A stretch of DNA of 64,000 bases. Origin: Ruegeria sp. HKCCA6707 (lineage in GTDB: Bacteria; Pseudomonadota; Alphaproteobacteria; Rhodobacterales; Rhodobacteraceae). This document shows, one piece after another, positions 25,627-34,879 of the stretch. The notes under the pieces are model-generated. The model was not told the DNA's origin, ran no database searches, and saw nothing but the letters and a program-made list of their open reading frames with translations. Each line of letters begins with the position of its first letter. Position 1 is the stretch's first letter. The DNA is taken from contig NZ_WQEG01000003.1 of the NCBI RefSeq assembly GCF_013033515.1, positions 62,001 through 126,000 of the forward strand. The letters are read 5' to 3'. The translations under genes and the position numbers were made by a program.

Positions 25627-28600
25627 GCCTTTGCCTTCTTCTTCTCGGCCATCAGCTTTTCCGCCAGATCGCGGGCGATGGCAAAAGCGCCCTTGATCTT
25701 GTCGCTGTCTTTCTTCCAGTCACGGCGCACAACGATCTTGTTGTCTTTGACCTTGGCCAGCCCGCGCTGGTTCTGGATGAAGTCGACCAATCCCTGCGGT
25801 GAGGCGTATTTGTCATTGTGGAACTGGATCGTCGCACCCTTGGGCCCGCCATCCAGCTTGGCAATCCCGGCCCGCTTGCACATCGCCTTAATACGCACGA
25901 CCAGCATCAGGGTGTTGACCTCTTTCGGCAGGGTACCGAAGCGATCGATCAACTCGGCGGCAAAGCCCTCAAGCTCGACCTTGGTCGAGAGCGAAGACAG
26001 GCGGCGATAGAGCCCCAAGCGCACGTCCAGATCGGGCACGTAATCCTCGGGGATCAGCACCGGCACACCCAGATTGATCTGCGGGGCCCATTGGTCGTCA
26101 GCATCCGACAGGCCTTCCATCTCACCAGCTTTGATCTTGGCAATCGCCTCTTCCAGCATCGACTGGTAAAGCTCATAGCCCACGTCGCGCATCTGGCCCG
26201 ATTGTTCCTCGCCCAACAGGTTGCCCGCACCGCGTATGTCCAGATCCTGCGAAGCCAGCGTCAACCCTGCCCCAAGCGTGTCGAGTGAGCCCAGAACGCG
26301 CAGACGTTTCTCGGCTGTCGCGGTCAGACGCGCGCGCGGCTTGGTGGTCAGATAGGCATAGGCGCGGGTTTTCGAGCGCCCCACCCGGCCCCGGATCTGA
26401 TAGAGCTGCGCGAGCCCGAACATATCGGCCCGGTGCACCACCATCGTGTTGGCCGTCGGGATATCCAGCCCGCTTTCCACAATCGTGGTGGCCAGCAGCA
26501 CGTCATATTTGCCGTCATAAAAGGCGTTCATCCGGTCATCGAGTTCCCCTGCCGCCATCTGCCCATGGGCGACCACATAGGTCAGTTCAGGCAGTTGTTC
26601 TTTCAGGAATTCCTCGATCTCAGGCAGGTCCGAGATACGCGGGACCACATAGAAACTCTGCCCGCCGCGATAGTGCTCGCGCAGCAGCGCCTCGCGGATG
26701 GTGACTGCGTCGAACTCGCTGACATAGGTGCGGATCGCCAGCCGGTCGATGGGTGGCGTGCCGATGATCGACAGGTCGCGCACCCCGGTCAGGGACAGTT
26801 GCAGCGTGCGCGGGATCGGCGTGGCAGTCAGGGTCAGCACGTGGATATCGCTGCGCAGTTGTTTTAGGCGTTCTTTGTGGCCAACGCCGAAATGCTGTTC
26901 CTCGTCGATGATCAGCAGGCCTAGATTGTTGAACCGGATGCCCTTGGCCAAGAGCGCGTGGGTGCCGACCACAATATCCACCGTACCGCGGGCCAACCCG
27001 TCGCGGGTTTGCTGCGCCTCTTTGGCAGAGACAAAGCGTGAAAGCTGCCGCACCTCCAGCGGGAAGCCCCGGAACCGGTCCTTGAAACTGGCCGCGTGCT
27101 GGCGCGCCAAAAGCGTTGTCGGCGCGATCACCGCCACTTGCACGCCGGACATGGCCGCAACAAAGGCCGCGCGCATGGCGACTTCGGTCTTGCCAAAGCC
27201 CACATCACCGCAGATCAAACGATCCATCGGCGCGCCGGATTGCATGTCTTCCATCACGTCGGATATGGCGCGCAGCTGATCATCGGTTTCCTGATAGGGG
27301 AACCGCGCGCTGAACTCCTCCCACGCGTGCGGTGGCGGGTCCATGACCGGTGCTTTGCGCAAGGCACGCTCGGCTGCGATGCGGATGAGCCGATCCGCCA
27401 TCTCACGGATGCGCTCTTTCAGCTTGGCCTTCTTCGCCTGCCACGCGCCGCCACCCAGCCTGTCCAGCAGACCTTCGTCATGGCCGTATTTCGAGAGCAG
27501 TTCAATGTTTTCGACCGGCAGATACAGCTTGGCCTTTTCCGCATATTCCAGCAGCAAGCATTCATGCGCCGCACCCGCAGCAGTCACGACCTCCATCCCC
27601 AGATAGCGCCCGATCCCATGATCCACATGCACCACCAGATCGCCGGGGGACAGCGATTGTGCCTCGGTCAGGAAATTCTCGGCCTTGCGGCGCTTCTTGG
27701 GTTGCCGGATCAGCCGGTCGCCCAAAACGTCCTGTTCGGCGATCACCGTAAGGTCTGGCGCCTCAAACCCGTGTTCCAGCGCCAGCACCGCCAGATGCAG
27801 ACCACGCTTGCCGATCCGGGTGCCGTCGGCGACGGGGATCGCCTCGGCCAGCCCTTCGTCTTCGATCAACCCGCTTAGCCTTTCGCGCGCGCCTTCAGAA
27901 TAAGACGCGATCAGAACCGGGCCCTGGGTCAGCTTATCACTGATATGGCTGGCCAAAGCCCCAAACAGGCTGACGCTTTCCTGCTGTCGTTCGGGCGCAA
28001 AGTTCCGCCCTATCCGACCACCCGCGTCAATGACCCCGGGCCCCGAGGCTTGCGGCAGCGGGCTGAACTGCATCACGCGGCGGTTACTTGTCGCGTCCAG
28101 CCATGCGGCATCGTCCAGATAGAGCAGCGCAGGCGGTGTCGGCTTGTATACCGTGTCCATACGCGAACGGTTTTCCAACGCAAGACGCCGCGTTTCGTAT
28201 TGATCGGCAATCGTGTCCCACCGCGCCAGCCGCGCCGGGGTGACCTGATCATCCACCGTGATCGTGGCATCGGGCAGATAGTCGAACAGCGTTTCCAGCT
28301 TTTCGTGGAAAAACGGCAGCCAATGCTCGATTCCTTGATGTTTGCGCCCTGCGCTGACCGCCTCATAAAGCGGATCATCGGTGCCCGCCGCGCCAAACTC
28401 GATGCGATAGTTTTGCCGGAACCGAGTGATGGCCGCCTCATCCAGGATGACTTCGGAGACTGGTGCCAGTTCCACCACTTCCAGCTTTTCGGTGGTGCGC
28501 TGCGACACCGGATCAAAGCGGCGCGCGCCGTCCAGTACATCGCCGAACAAGTCCAACCGAACGGGGCCGGATTCACCCGGAGGGAAGATGTCGATGATGC

Positions 28601-29078
28601 CGCCGCGGACGGCGTAATCGCCGGGCTCCATCACGGTGGGGCTTTGAGTAAAGCCCATGCGCACCAGAAACTTGCGCAGCGCGTCCTCGTTCACCCGTTG
28701 GTCAACCCGCGCGGTAAAAGCCGCCTCGCACAGCACCTCGCGCGCAGGCACGCGCTGGGTGGCAGCATTCAGTGTGGTCAACAGCACGAATTGCGACGGC
28801 ATTTGATGCACCAAAGCCGCCAGCGTCGCCACACGCGCCGCTGCGATATCGGCATTGGGCGAGACCCGGTCATAGGGCAGACAATCCCAGCCTGGGAACA
28901 CAAAAACCGGCATGTCGGGCGCGAAAAAGGCCAGCGCGGCGCGCATCGCCTCCATCCGCTTGTCATCGCGTGAGATATGGCAGACCGGCCCGCCCGAGCG
29001 AGCGATTTCCTTCAGGACAAGCTGCGCGTCATACCCCTCGGGGGCGCCGCCAACCGTCACGTGGTTCGGAGCCTGCAT
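25623..29078 (-). CDS. mfd: Transcription-repair coupling factor
   Basis: DNA translocase that removes RNA polymerase stalled at lesions and recruits UvrA. The 1151-residue length is typical. The N-terminal UvrB-homology part contains VFPGWDCLPYDRVSPN; the RNAP-interaction domain begins near DLVVHVDHGIGRYLGME (about residue 475). The motor has Walker A GDVGFGKTEVAMRA (about 620), DEEQHFG (motif II), TATPIPRTLQLSL and ESGLDIPTANT, and the QIRGRVGRS motif VI. The C-terminal TRCF domain includes LDIRGAGNLLGEEQSG just before it. It is separated by 24 bases from the upstream membrane-protein gene on the same strand. Confidence 0.97.
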   Translation of the reverse strand: MQAPNHVTVGGAPEGYDAQLVLKEIARSGGPVCHISRDDKRMEAMRAALAFFAPDMPVFVFPGWDCLPYDRVSPNADIAAARVATLAALVHQMPSQFVLLTTLNAATQRVPAREVLCEAAFTARVDQRVNEDALRKFLVRMGFTQSPTVMEPGDYAVRGGIIDIFPPGESGPVRLDLFGDVLDGARRFDPVSQRTTEKLEVVELAPVSEVILDEAAITRFRQNYRIEFGAAGTDDPLYEAVSAGRKHQGIEHWLPFFHEKLETLFDYLPDATITVDDQVTPARLARWDTIADQYETRRLALENRSRMDTVYKPTPPALLYLDDAAWLDATSNRRVMQFSPLPQASGPGVIDAGGRIGRNFAPERQQESVSLFGALASHISDKLTQGPVLIASYSEGARERLSGLIEDEGLAEAIPVADGTRIGKRGLHLAVLALEHGFEAPDLTVIAEQDVLGDRLIRQPKKRRKAENFLTEAQSLSPGDLVVHVDHGIGRYLGMEVVTAAGAAHECLLLEYAEKAKLYLPVENIELLSKYGHDEGLLDRLGGGAWQAKKAKLKERIREMADRLIRIAAERALRKAPVMDPPPHAWEEFSARFPYQETDDQLRAISDVMEDMQSGAPMDRLICGDVGFGKTEVAMRAAFVAAMSGVQVAVIAPTTLLARQHAASFKDRFRGFPLEVRQLSRFVSAKEAQQTRDGLARGTVDIVVGTHALLAKGIRFNNLGLLIIDEEQHFGVGHKERLKQLRSDIHVLTLTATPIPRTLQLSLTGVRDLSIIGTPPIDRLAIRTYVSEFDAVTIREALLREHYRGGQSFYVVPRISDLPEIEEFLKEQLPELTYVVAHGQMAAGELDDRMNAFYDGKYDVLLATTIVESGLDIPTANTMVVHRADMFGLAQLYQIRGRVGRSKTRAYAYLTTKPRARLTATAEKRLRVLGSLDTLGAGLTLASQDLDIRGAGNLLGEEQSGQMRDVGYELYQSMLEEAIAKIKAGEMEGLSDADDQWAPQINLGVPVLIPEDYVPDLDVRLGLYRRLSSLSTKVELEGFAAELIDRFGTLPKEVNTLMLVVRIKAMCKRAGIAKLDGGPKGATIQFHNDKYASPQGLVDFIQNQRGLAKVKDNKIVVRRDWKKDSDKIKGAFAIARDLAEKLMAEKKKAKA

Positions 29079-29102
29079 CGCTGTGTCCCTTTTCCTAATC
29101 CG

Positions 29103-29627
29103 TCAGCCCAGAACGCCGATCGAAAGGTTCTGATACATGCCCCACAAAGCGGTGATCAAGATCGAAATCATCCCGATGACCTGCGTAATTATCCGGCAGC
29201 GAGTCAGAAATTTGGAAACAATCTGAAGATTTATTTCGTTTTGTTTCAGCTTCCGCGCTGTCCACAGGTTCACCAGCCCCACGAAACTCATCGGAAACAG
29301 CAACAAAAACACGGCCTGGGCAAATTCCAGATCATAGTAAAACCCGGCGGTCGCCAACCCGGTCAGGAAAAAGCAGGCGATGGCAATAATCGCCAGCCCC
29401 GAGACCTCGGAAATATAAAGCAGCCGGTTTCTGTTGATCCGCACGATGTCCAGCAAATCCTGTTCGGACTGCCCGCCGACCCGTCTGGCGCGCACGACAA
29501 GGTCATATGGAACGCCCATCGCCCAATGGCTTGCGGTCGACCACAAGACCGCCAGCGAAATCCAGTACCACAGGTTCGAAAAACTGCGCATATCGATCAG
29601 TTCGAAGATCGAAGAGAAAAAATCCAA
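29103..29627 (-). CDS. Four-helix membrane protein, conserved in Rhodobacterales
   Basis: A 174-residue protein with about four hydrophobic segments: 20-40, 75-97, 105-122 and 147-167. The block ELIDMRSFSNLWYWISLAV is strikingly conserved in my memory of roseobacter genomes, where such proteins are sometimes labelled a component of a SufBCD complex. I see nothing in the sequence to support an iron-sulfur role and no suf genes are near, so that label should be treated as weak. It precedes mfd on the same strand and is divergent from hemB. Confidence 0.75.
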   Translation of the reverse strand: MDFFSSIFELIDMRSFSNLWYWISLAVLWSTASHWAMGVPYDLVVRARRVGGQSEQDLLDIVRINRNRLLYISEVSGLAIIAIACFFLTGLATAGFYYDLEFAQAVFLLLFPMSFVGLVNLWTARKLKQNEINLQIVSKFLTRCRIITQVIGMISILITALWGMYQNLSIGVLG

Positions 29628-29746
29628 GCGCCAACCCTTTATTCATTTACCTTTAGACGTGCTATTGCTTGGCGCGTCTATTGGCACTCTTGAGACTACC
29701 GGGAATTCATGCCACCCAATGTCGGATTGTTCAAGGAGCGCGCGCC

Positions 29747-30745
29747 ATGAAACCTACCATTGCCCCCTTCCCGAAAACCCGGTTTCGCCGCGCCCGGCAG
29801 TCGGCGGCTATCCGTGGTCTTGTACGTGAAAACACTCTGACACCGGATGATCTGATCTGGCCCGTCTTCGTACGCGATGGTGAGGACATAGAAGAGCCCG
29901 TGCCCTCGATGCCCGGCGTGATGCGGCGTTCGGTTGATCTGATTGCCAAGGCTGCGGTTGAGGCGCAGGCGCTTGGTATCCCCGCGATTTGCCTTTTTCC
30001 CTATACCGACGCGTCGCTGAAGACCGAAGACTGTGCCGAAGCCTGGAACCCTGACAACCTGTCGAACCGCGCCATTCGCGCCATCAAACAAGCCGCTCCC
30101 GATATCGCGGTGATGACCGACGTGGCGCTGGACCCCTACAATATCAATGGCCATGACGGCTATGTGGTCGAGGGCGAGATCGTCAATGACCAGACCGTTG
30201 AAGCTCTGGTCAAGATGACGCTGGCCCAGGCCGAGGCGGGTGCGGATATCATCGGCCCCTCGGACATGATGGATGGCCGGATCGGTGCGATGCGCGACGC
30301 ATTGGAAGCCGCAGGGCATCAGAATGTAATGATCCTCAGCTATGCCGCGAAATATGCCAGCGCCTTTTACGGCCCGTTCCGCGATGCGGTGGGTGCATCC
30401 GGGGCTCTGACCGGTGACAAGAACACCTATCAGATGGATCCGGCAAACTCGGATGAGGCCCTGCGTCTGATCGAGCGGGATCTCACTGAGGGTGCCGATA
30501 TGGTCATGATCAAACCCGGGCTGCCCTATCTGGACATCTGCCGTCGGGTCAAAGACAGCTTTGGGGCGCCCACCTATGCCTATCAGGTCTCTGGCGAATA
30601 CGCGATGATCCAGGCTGCAGCCCAGAATGGCTGGATCGATGGCCAGAAGGTGATGCTGGAAAGCCTGATGGCGTTCAAACGCGCGGGCTGTGACGGGGTA
30701 TTGACCTATTTCGCCCCGGAGGTCGCGAAACGCCTTCAAAGGTAA
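29747..30745 (+). CDS. hemB: Delta-aminolevulinic acid dehydratase (porphobilinogen synthase)
   Basis: Condenses two 5-aminolevulinate molecules to porphobilinogen in heme, bacteriochlorophyll and cobalamin synthesis. The Schiff-base lysines are Lys202 (LSYAAKYASAFYG) and Lys256 (MIKPGLPYLD). The metal-site region reads DVALDPYNINGHDG, in which the three zinc cysteines of E. coli-type HemB are replaced, so this is the zinc-independent (magnesium/potassium-stimulated) class. I start at ATG 29747 because AAGGAG lies just upstream; the frame is open 26 codons further. At 332 residues the length is normal. Confidence 0.96.
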   Translation: MKPTIAPFPKTRFRRARQSAAIRGLVRENTLTPDDLIWPVFVRDGEDIEEPVPSMPGVMRRSVDLIAKAAVEAQALGIPAICLFPYTDASLKTEDCAEAWNPDNLSNRAIRAIKQAAPDIAVMTDVALDPYNINGHDGYVVEGEIVNDQTVEALVKMTLAQAEAGADIIGPSDMMDGRIGAMRDALEAAGHQNVMILSYAAKYASAFYGPFRDAVGASGALTGDKNTYQMDPANSDEALRLIERDLTEGADMVMIKPGLPYLDICRRVKDSFGAPTYAYQVSGEYAMIQAAAQNGWIDGQKVMLESLMAFKRAGCDGVLTYFAPEVAKRLQR

Positions 30746-30888
30746 AACCCGCCTCTGTCGCGACTTTTCGCCGATCATTAGGGCCCCTGTCGCAGCTTTC
30801 CCGTGACAGGGCGGCGCAATCGGCGTATTCTTGCACATAAGATCGGGTGAACCCGACTATCAGGCACATCTACAGAGACATAGAAAAC

Positions 30889-31461
30889 ATGAGCAGTTCC
30901 AATTCCTCCCGACTGAGCCGTCGCGGCTTTGCCTTTGGCATGGCTGGCATGACCCTCACCGCAGCCTGCGGCAATGGGGTCGGCAACACCAACGCCGCCC
31001 AGATCGATGCGCGCGTCGATGCCACGCTGACGGAAATGTACGACAAATATCCAAACACGATCGAGATCGCCAACAAGGCCAACGGTATGCTGGTGATGCC
31101 GCTGATATCCGAGGCGGGCTTTATCTTTGGCGGTGGTTTCGGCCAGGGTGCCCTGCGCATCAATGGCGCAACCGTCGACTATTACTCGGCCGTCAAAGGA
31201 AGCGCGGGTCTTCAGATCGGTGCACAGCAATACGCCCATGTATTGTTCTTCATGACCGAAGACGCGCTGAACGATTTCCGCCGCTCCAGCGGTTGGACTG
31301 CAGGCGCAGACATTGGTTATGTGGTGGATTCCACCGGCAGCACCCTGTCGACCAACACCACAACACTGCTGTCACCGGTTTTGGCCGCAATCTTCGGTCA
31401 GGCGGGTCTGCTGTTTGGCGCTACCGTTGAGGGTACGAAATACACCCGGATCATCCCCTGA
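30889..31461 (+). CDS. Tat-exported SYLF (YSC84-like) lipoprotein
   Basis: A 190-residue protein that begins with a twin-arginine signal (SRLSRRGFAFGMAGMTL) ending in a lipobox (LTAAC), so it is probably exported folded and lipidated. The rest is a SYLF/Ysc84 actin-binding-like domain: ANKANGMLVMPLISEAGFIF, GGGFGQGALRING, and AGADIGYVVDSTGS. In eukaryotes the domain binds lipids; its bacterial role is unknown. I use ATG 30889 rather than the GTG at 30847. A CCGCC/GGCGG inverted repeat follows the stop without a U-run. Confidence 0.82.
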   Translation: MSSSNSSRLSRRGFAFGMAGMTLTAACGNGVGNTNAAQIDARVDATLTEMYDKYPNTIEIANKANGMLVMPLISEAGFIFGGGFGQGALRINGATVDYYSAVKGSAGLQIGAQQYAHVLFFMTEDALNDFRRSSGWTAGADIGYVVDSTGSTLSTNTTTLLSPVLAAIFGQAGLLFGATVEGTKYTRIIP

Positions 31462-31610
31462 TCCGAACAAACGCAAGTGACCGCCCCTCTGCGAAGGCGG
31501 GGCGCCTACAGCGACGCTACGGTATTGAGCTTGCAGCAGCCAATCCACTTTCGATTCCTCAATGGGACCTGTAGAACTGGCCCGGACAACGGGTCTGTAA
31601 TGGTGCTTTG

Positions 31611-34076
31611 ATGGTTCACGTATTTCGCTGGTTGATACGGATTGCAACAGGGGTGATCCTGCTGGCGCTGGCGGCCATCGGGCTGGTCTATTTCCTGGCC
31701 AGCCAATCCCTTCCCGATTACGATCAAAGCCTTGAGGTCTCAGGCCTTTCCGCCCCGGTCGAGATCGTGCGCGACACTGCAAATGTGCCGCATGTTCTGG
31801 GCCAAACCGACCCGGATGTGTTCTTTGGGTTGGGCTATGCCCATGCGCAGGATCGCCTGTGGCAGATGACGGTGTTGCGCCGGACGGCACAAGGTCGTTT
31901 GTCCGAAGTCTTTGGCGCACGGACGGTCGGCATTGACAAGCTGTTGCGCCGCTTCGATCTCTATGGCCTGGCCCATCGTTCGGTCGAGGTGCAGGACGAC
32001 TATACCAAAGCAGCCCTCCGGGCCTATGCCGCAGGTGTGAATGCGCGTCTGGATGAGATCAATGAGATGGCGCTAGGGCGTGGTGCGCCCGAGATGTTCC
32101 TGTTCAACGCGCCCGTCTCACCCTGGCAACCCGGTGACAGTCTGGCCATCATCAAGCTGATGGGGCTCCAGCTTTCAGGTCATCTACAAGATGAGGTGCT
32201 GCGCGCACGCGCCTCATTGATGCTGAACGACCCGGCGCGGCTTGCTGACATCTTGCCCGATGTACCGGGTCAGGGCATTGCCGCGCTGCCCGAATATGCC
32301 GCGCTGTTCCCAACCCTGCCCCGCTTTGCCGAAAGCCAGCCGACCCCGCGCCATCCTTTGTCTCCTGTTCCGGAACAGGGCCTGGCTGGCGCGTCAAATG
32401 CCTGGTCAGCAGCACCTGCGCGATCAGCCAGCGGTGGCACGCTGTTGGCCAATGACCCGCATCTGGGTTTCACCGCGCCCGGCATCTGGTATCTGGCGCG
32501 GCTCGAGCTGGAAAAAGGTGGTGTGATCGGCGCGTCCATCCCCGGAGTGCCAGCGATCATGACGGGCCGCAGCGACCGGCTGGGATGGGGGCTGACCTCA
32601 TCCTATCTGGATGACCAGGACCTCCATATCGAAAAGCTGAACCCTGAAAATCCCGAAGAATATCTGACACCCGAAGGCTATAAGCGGTTCCAGACCCGCC
32701 CCTCGATCATTGACATCAAGGATGAGGCCCCAATCACCTTGACCCTGCGATGGACGGAAAACGGCCCGGTGCTGCCGGGTACGGATTACGATCTGGAAAC
32801 CATCACGCCACCGGGTCATGTGGCGTCGCTGTCCTGGACGGCGCTCAGCGCGCGCGATACCTCAATGACCGCATCGATGGCCCTGATGAATGCCGATACG
32901 GTGCGCGAGGCCATCGAGATTGCCGAAGGGTTCATCGCGCCCTCGCAAAACCTGTCGCTGGTCGACAGGAACATGATCGGCATGAAGCTGATCGGCGCCA
33001 TGCCCAAGCGCGATCTGAACAATCAAAGCCGCGGACGCATTCCCACGCCGGGCTGGCTGACCCGCAATCGCTGGGACGGGCGGCTGCCTTATGCAGACAA
33101 CCCCGAATTCGTGGCCCCAATTGGAGGCATTCTGGGCAACACCAACAACAAGATCATCGACCGGCTCTTCCCCAACCATGTCTCTTATGAATGGGGTGAC
33201 ACGCAACGCGTCTATCGCTGGGAACGCCTGATGCAATCGCGCGAGGTGCACACGCGCGACAGCTTTATCGAGGCGCAGCTGGACACCGTCAGCTTTACCG
33301 CGCGCTCGCTGCTGCCTCTGATCGGTGCGGATCTGTGGTTCACCGGCGAATCCGCCCCCGAAGGCACGATTGAACGTCAACGACAAACAGCCCTGAACCT
33401 TCTGGCGGACTGGAACGGCGAGATGAACGAGCATCTGCCAGAACCGCTGATCTATGCCGCCTGGGTCCGGGCCTTGCAGAACCGCCTGATCGCGGATGAG
33501 CTGGGTCCGCTGGCGGCCGAGTTCAAACATGTTGAACCGTTGTTCATCGAACGCGTTTATCGCGACATCGACGGCGCGTCCGTCTGGTGCGACGTCCTTC
33601 AAAGCGCCCCGTTTGAGACGTGCACCGACATGGCCCGTCTGGCGCTGGATGATGCGTTGATCTGGATCACCGAACGCTATGGTGGCGCGCTTGAGGCCCT
33701 GCGCTGGGGCGATGCGCATCAGGCCACCCATGATCACCCGGTTCTGGGTGAGGTTCCAGTTCTGCGCTATTTCGTCAATATCCGCCAATCGACCAGTGGC
33801 GGTGATAACACCCTGCTGCGCGGCCGTACCTCGGGCGAAGGGCCGGATCCGTTCCAGAACGTGCATGGCGCTGGCTATCGCGGGGTCTATGATTTTGCTG
33901 ATCCTGACAGTTCGGTCTTTATCACAGCAACCGGGCAATCGGGCCACTTCTTGTCGCGCTATTATGACGATCAGGCGCAGCTGTGGCGCCGGGGTGAATA
34001 TATTCCCATGTCGCTGGACATTGATCTGGCCCGTGCGGCGGCTGTTGGTGTCACCCATCTGACCCCTCGCCGCTGA
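31611..34076 (+). CDS. Penicillin acylase family (N-terminal nucleophile) amidase
   Basis: An 821-residue precursor of the penicillin G acylase/AHL acylase family. An N-terminal hydrophobic segment (residues 11-31) acts as signal or anchor, so it is periplasmic. The chain should self-cleave before Ser262 in GLAGASNAWSA, leaving Ser262 as N-terminal nucleophile of the beta subunit; GGTLLANDPHLGF follows as expected. Substrates in the family include penicillins, acyl-homoserine lactones and other amides; the true one cannot be told here. ATG 31611 is preferred to the adjacent TTG at 31608. Loss of acyl-homoserine lactone signals is one possible role in a quorum-sensing marine bacterium. Confidence 0.88.
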   Translation: MVHVFRWLIRIATGVILLALAAIGLVYFLASQSLPDYDQSLEVSGLSAPVEIVRDTANVPHVLGQTDPDVFFGLGYAHAQDRLWQMTVLRRTAQGRLSEVFGARTVGIDKLLRRFDLYGLAHRSVEVQDDYTKAALRAYAAGVNARLDEINEMALGRGAPEMFLFNAPVSPWQPGDSLAIIKLMGLQLSGHLQDEVLRARASLMLNDPARLADILPDVPGQGIAALPEYAALFPTLPRFAESQPTPRHPLSPVPEQGLAGASNAWSAAPARSASGGTLLANDPHLGFTAPGIWYLARLELEKGGVIGASIPGVPAIMTGRSDRLGWGLTSSYLDDQDLHIEKLNPENPEEYLTPEGYKRFQTRPSIIDIKDEAPITLTLRWTENGPVLPGTDYDLETITPPGHVASLSWTALSARDTSMTASMALMNADTVREAIEIAEGFIAPSQNLSLVDRNMIGMKLIGAMPKRDLNNQSRGRIPTPGWLTRNRWDGRLPYADNPEFVAPIGGILGNTNNKIIDRLFPNHVSYEWGDTQRVYRWERLMQSREVHTRDSFIEAQLDTVSFTARSLLPLIGADLWFTGESAPEGTIERQRQTALNLLADWNGEMNEHLPEPLIYAAWVRALQNRLIADELGPLAAEFKHVEPLFIERVYRDIDGASVWCDVLQSAPFETCTDMARLALDDALIWITERYGGALEALRWGDAHQATHDHPVLGEVPVLRYFVNIRQSTSGGDNTLLRGRTSGEGPDPFQNVHGAGYRGVYDFADPDSSVFITATGQSGHFLSRYYDDQAQLWRRGEYIPMSLDIDLARAAAVGVTHLTPRR

Positions 34077-34186
34077 CCACGCCCGGTTTTTCGCCGATCC
34101 GCCTGGCTTTGACTGCGCGCGGTGGACGGGTGCGGGGTGGCAAGCTAGCATCCAAACGGTAAGGAACGGCAAATGGGGGAATAGCC

Positions 34187-34582
34187 ATGGGCAGCGTGAC
34201 AGACCAGCTGAACAATCTGGCGCGGGATTATGCCATCGCATGGAGCTCGGGCGACCCGGACGCGGTTGCGGCTTTCTTTGCCGAAGACGGTCAAATAATC
34301 ATCAACCGGGGCGACGTGCTGAAAGGCCGCGCGGCCATCGTCGAAATGGCCAGTGGTTTCTATGCCGAGTTCCCCGATCTGGAAGTCCGGTGCGACATGA
34401 TGCGATGGGCCGGTAACCACGCCATCTTTGTCTGGACGTTGGAAGGCCATCACGCCCAGACCGGCAATCACGTGGTCACGCGCGGCTGGGAAGAATGGGA
34501 CCTGACCGAGGATGGCAAGGTGCAATCCTCATTGGGCTGGTTCGACGCCGAAGACCACCAGCGGCAGATTGACGGTGGTTGA
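34187..34582 (+). CDS. SnoaL/NTF2-like domain protein
   Basis: A 131-residue single-domain protein of the NTF2/SnoaL-like cone fold: LARDYAIAWSSGDPDAVAAFFAEDGQI at the start, then GRAAIVEMASGFYAEFPDLEV and the conserved ending KVQSSLGWFDAEDH. Such proteins are enzymes or binding proteins of many kinds; a polyketide-cyclase-like or isomerase role cannot be assigned. A GGGGGA ribosome site precedes the ATG. It is convergent with the monooxygenase-like gene, leaving only two bases between their stops. Confidence 0.8.
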   Translation: MGSVTDQLNNLARDYAIAWSSGDPDAVAAFFAEDGQIIINRGDVLKGRAAIVEMASGFYAEFPDLEVRCDMMRWAGNHAIFVWTLEGHHAQTGNHVVTRGWEEWDLTEDGKVQSSLGWFDAEDHQRQIDGG

Positions 34583-34584
34583 GC

Positions 34585-34869
34585 CTAGCCAGATGTAATC
34601 TTGAAGTCGCGCGGGATGCCTTCGGTCACCTTAAACCAAAGAGAGGCCTGCGCACGCCTCTGATGCGCTTCGAAAGCGGCCAGGTTTTCAAACACTTCGC
34701 TGACATTGAACTGGCCGGGATTGTCTGCGTCTTCGACCACTTCAAACGAGAGGCAGCCGGGCTCTGCCCGTGTCAATTCAATATGTTCAGGCAAAGCCGC
34801 TCTTACGGCCTCAACCCGTTCAGCGGGCACCAAAATATGCCCAGTTAGATAGACTTTGCCCTCTGACAT
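34585..34869 (-). CDS. Antibiotic biosynthesis monooxygenase (ABM) domain protein
   Basis: A 94-residue ferredoxin-like-fold protein of the ABM/YgiN family. The typical layout is VYLTGHILVPAERVEAVRAA, then RAEPGCLSFEVVEDADNPG and FEAHQRRAQASLWFK. Members are small quinol- or heme-related monooxygenases, or of unknown role. I start at the ATG giving MSEGKVYLTG, with GGGAGG six bases upstream. It begins ten bases after the hflX stop on the same strand, so it may be transcribed with hfq-hflX. Confidence 0.82.
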   Translation of the reverse strand: MSEGKVYLTGHILVPAERVEAVRAALPEHIELTRAEPGCLSFEVVEDADNPGQFNVSEVFENLAAFEAHQRRAQASLWFKVTEGIPRDFKITSG

Positions 34870-34879
34870 CGCACCCTCC

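Noticed and set aside
31462..31610. CCGCC/GGCGG hairpin after the SYLF lipoprotein gene as terminator
   Set aside because: There is no U-run after the stem, so I do not call it an intrinsic terminator.
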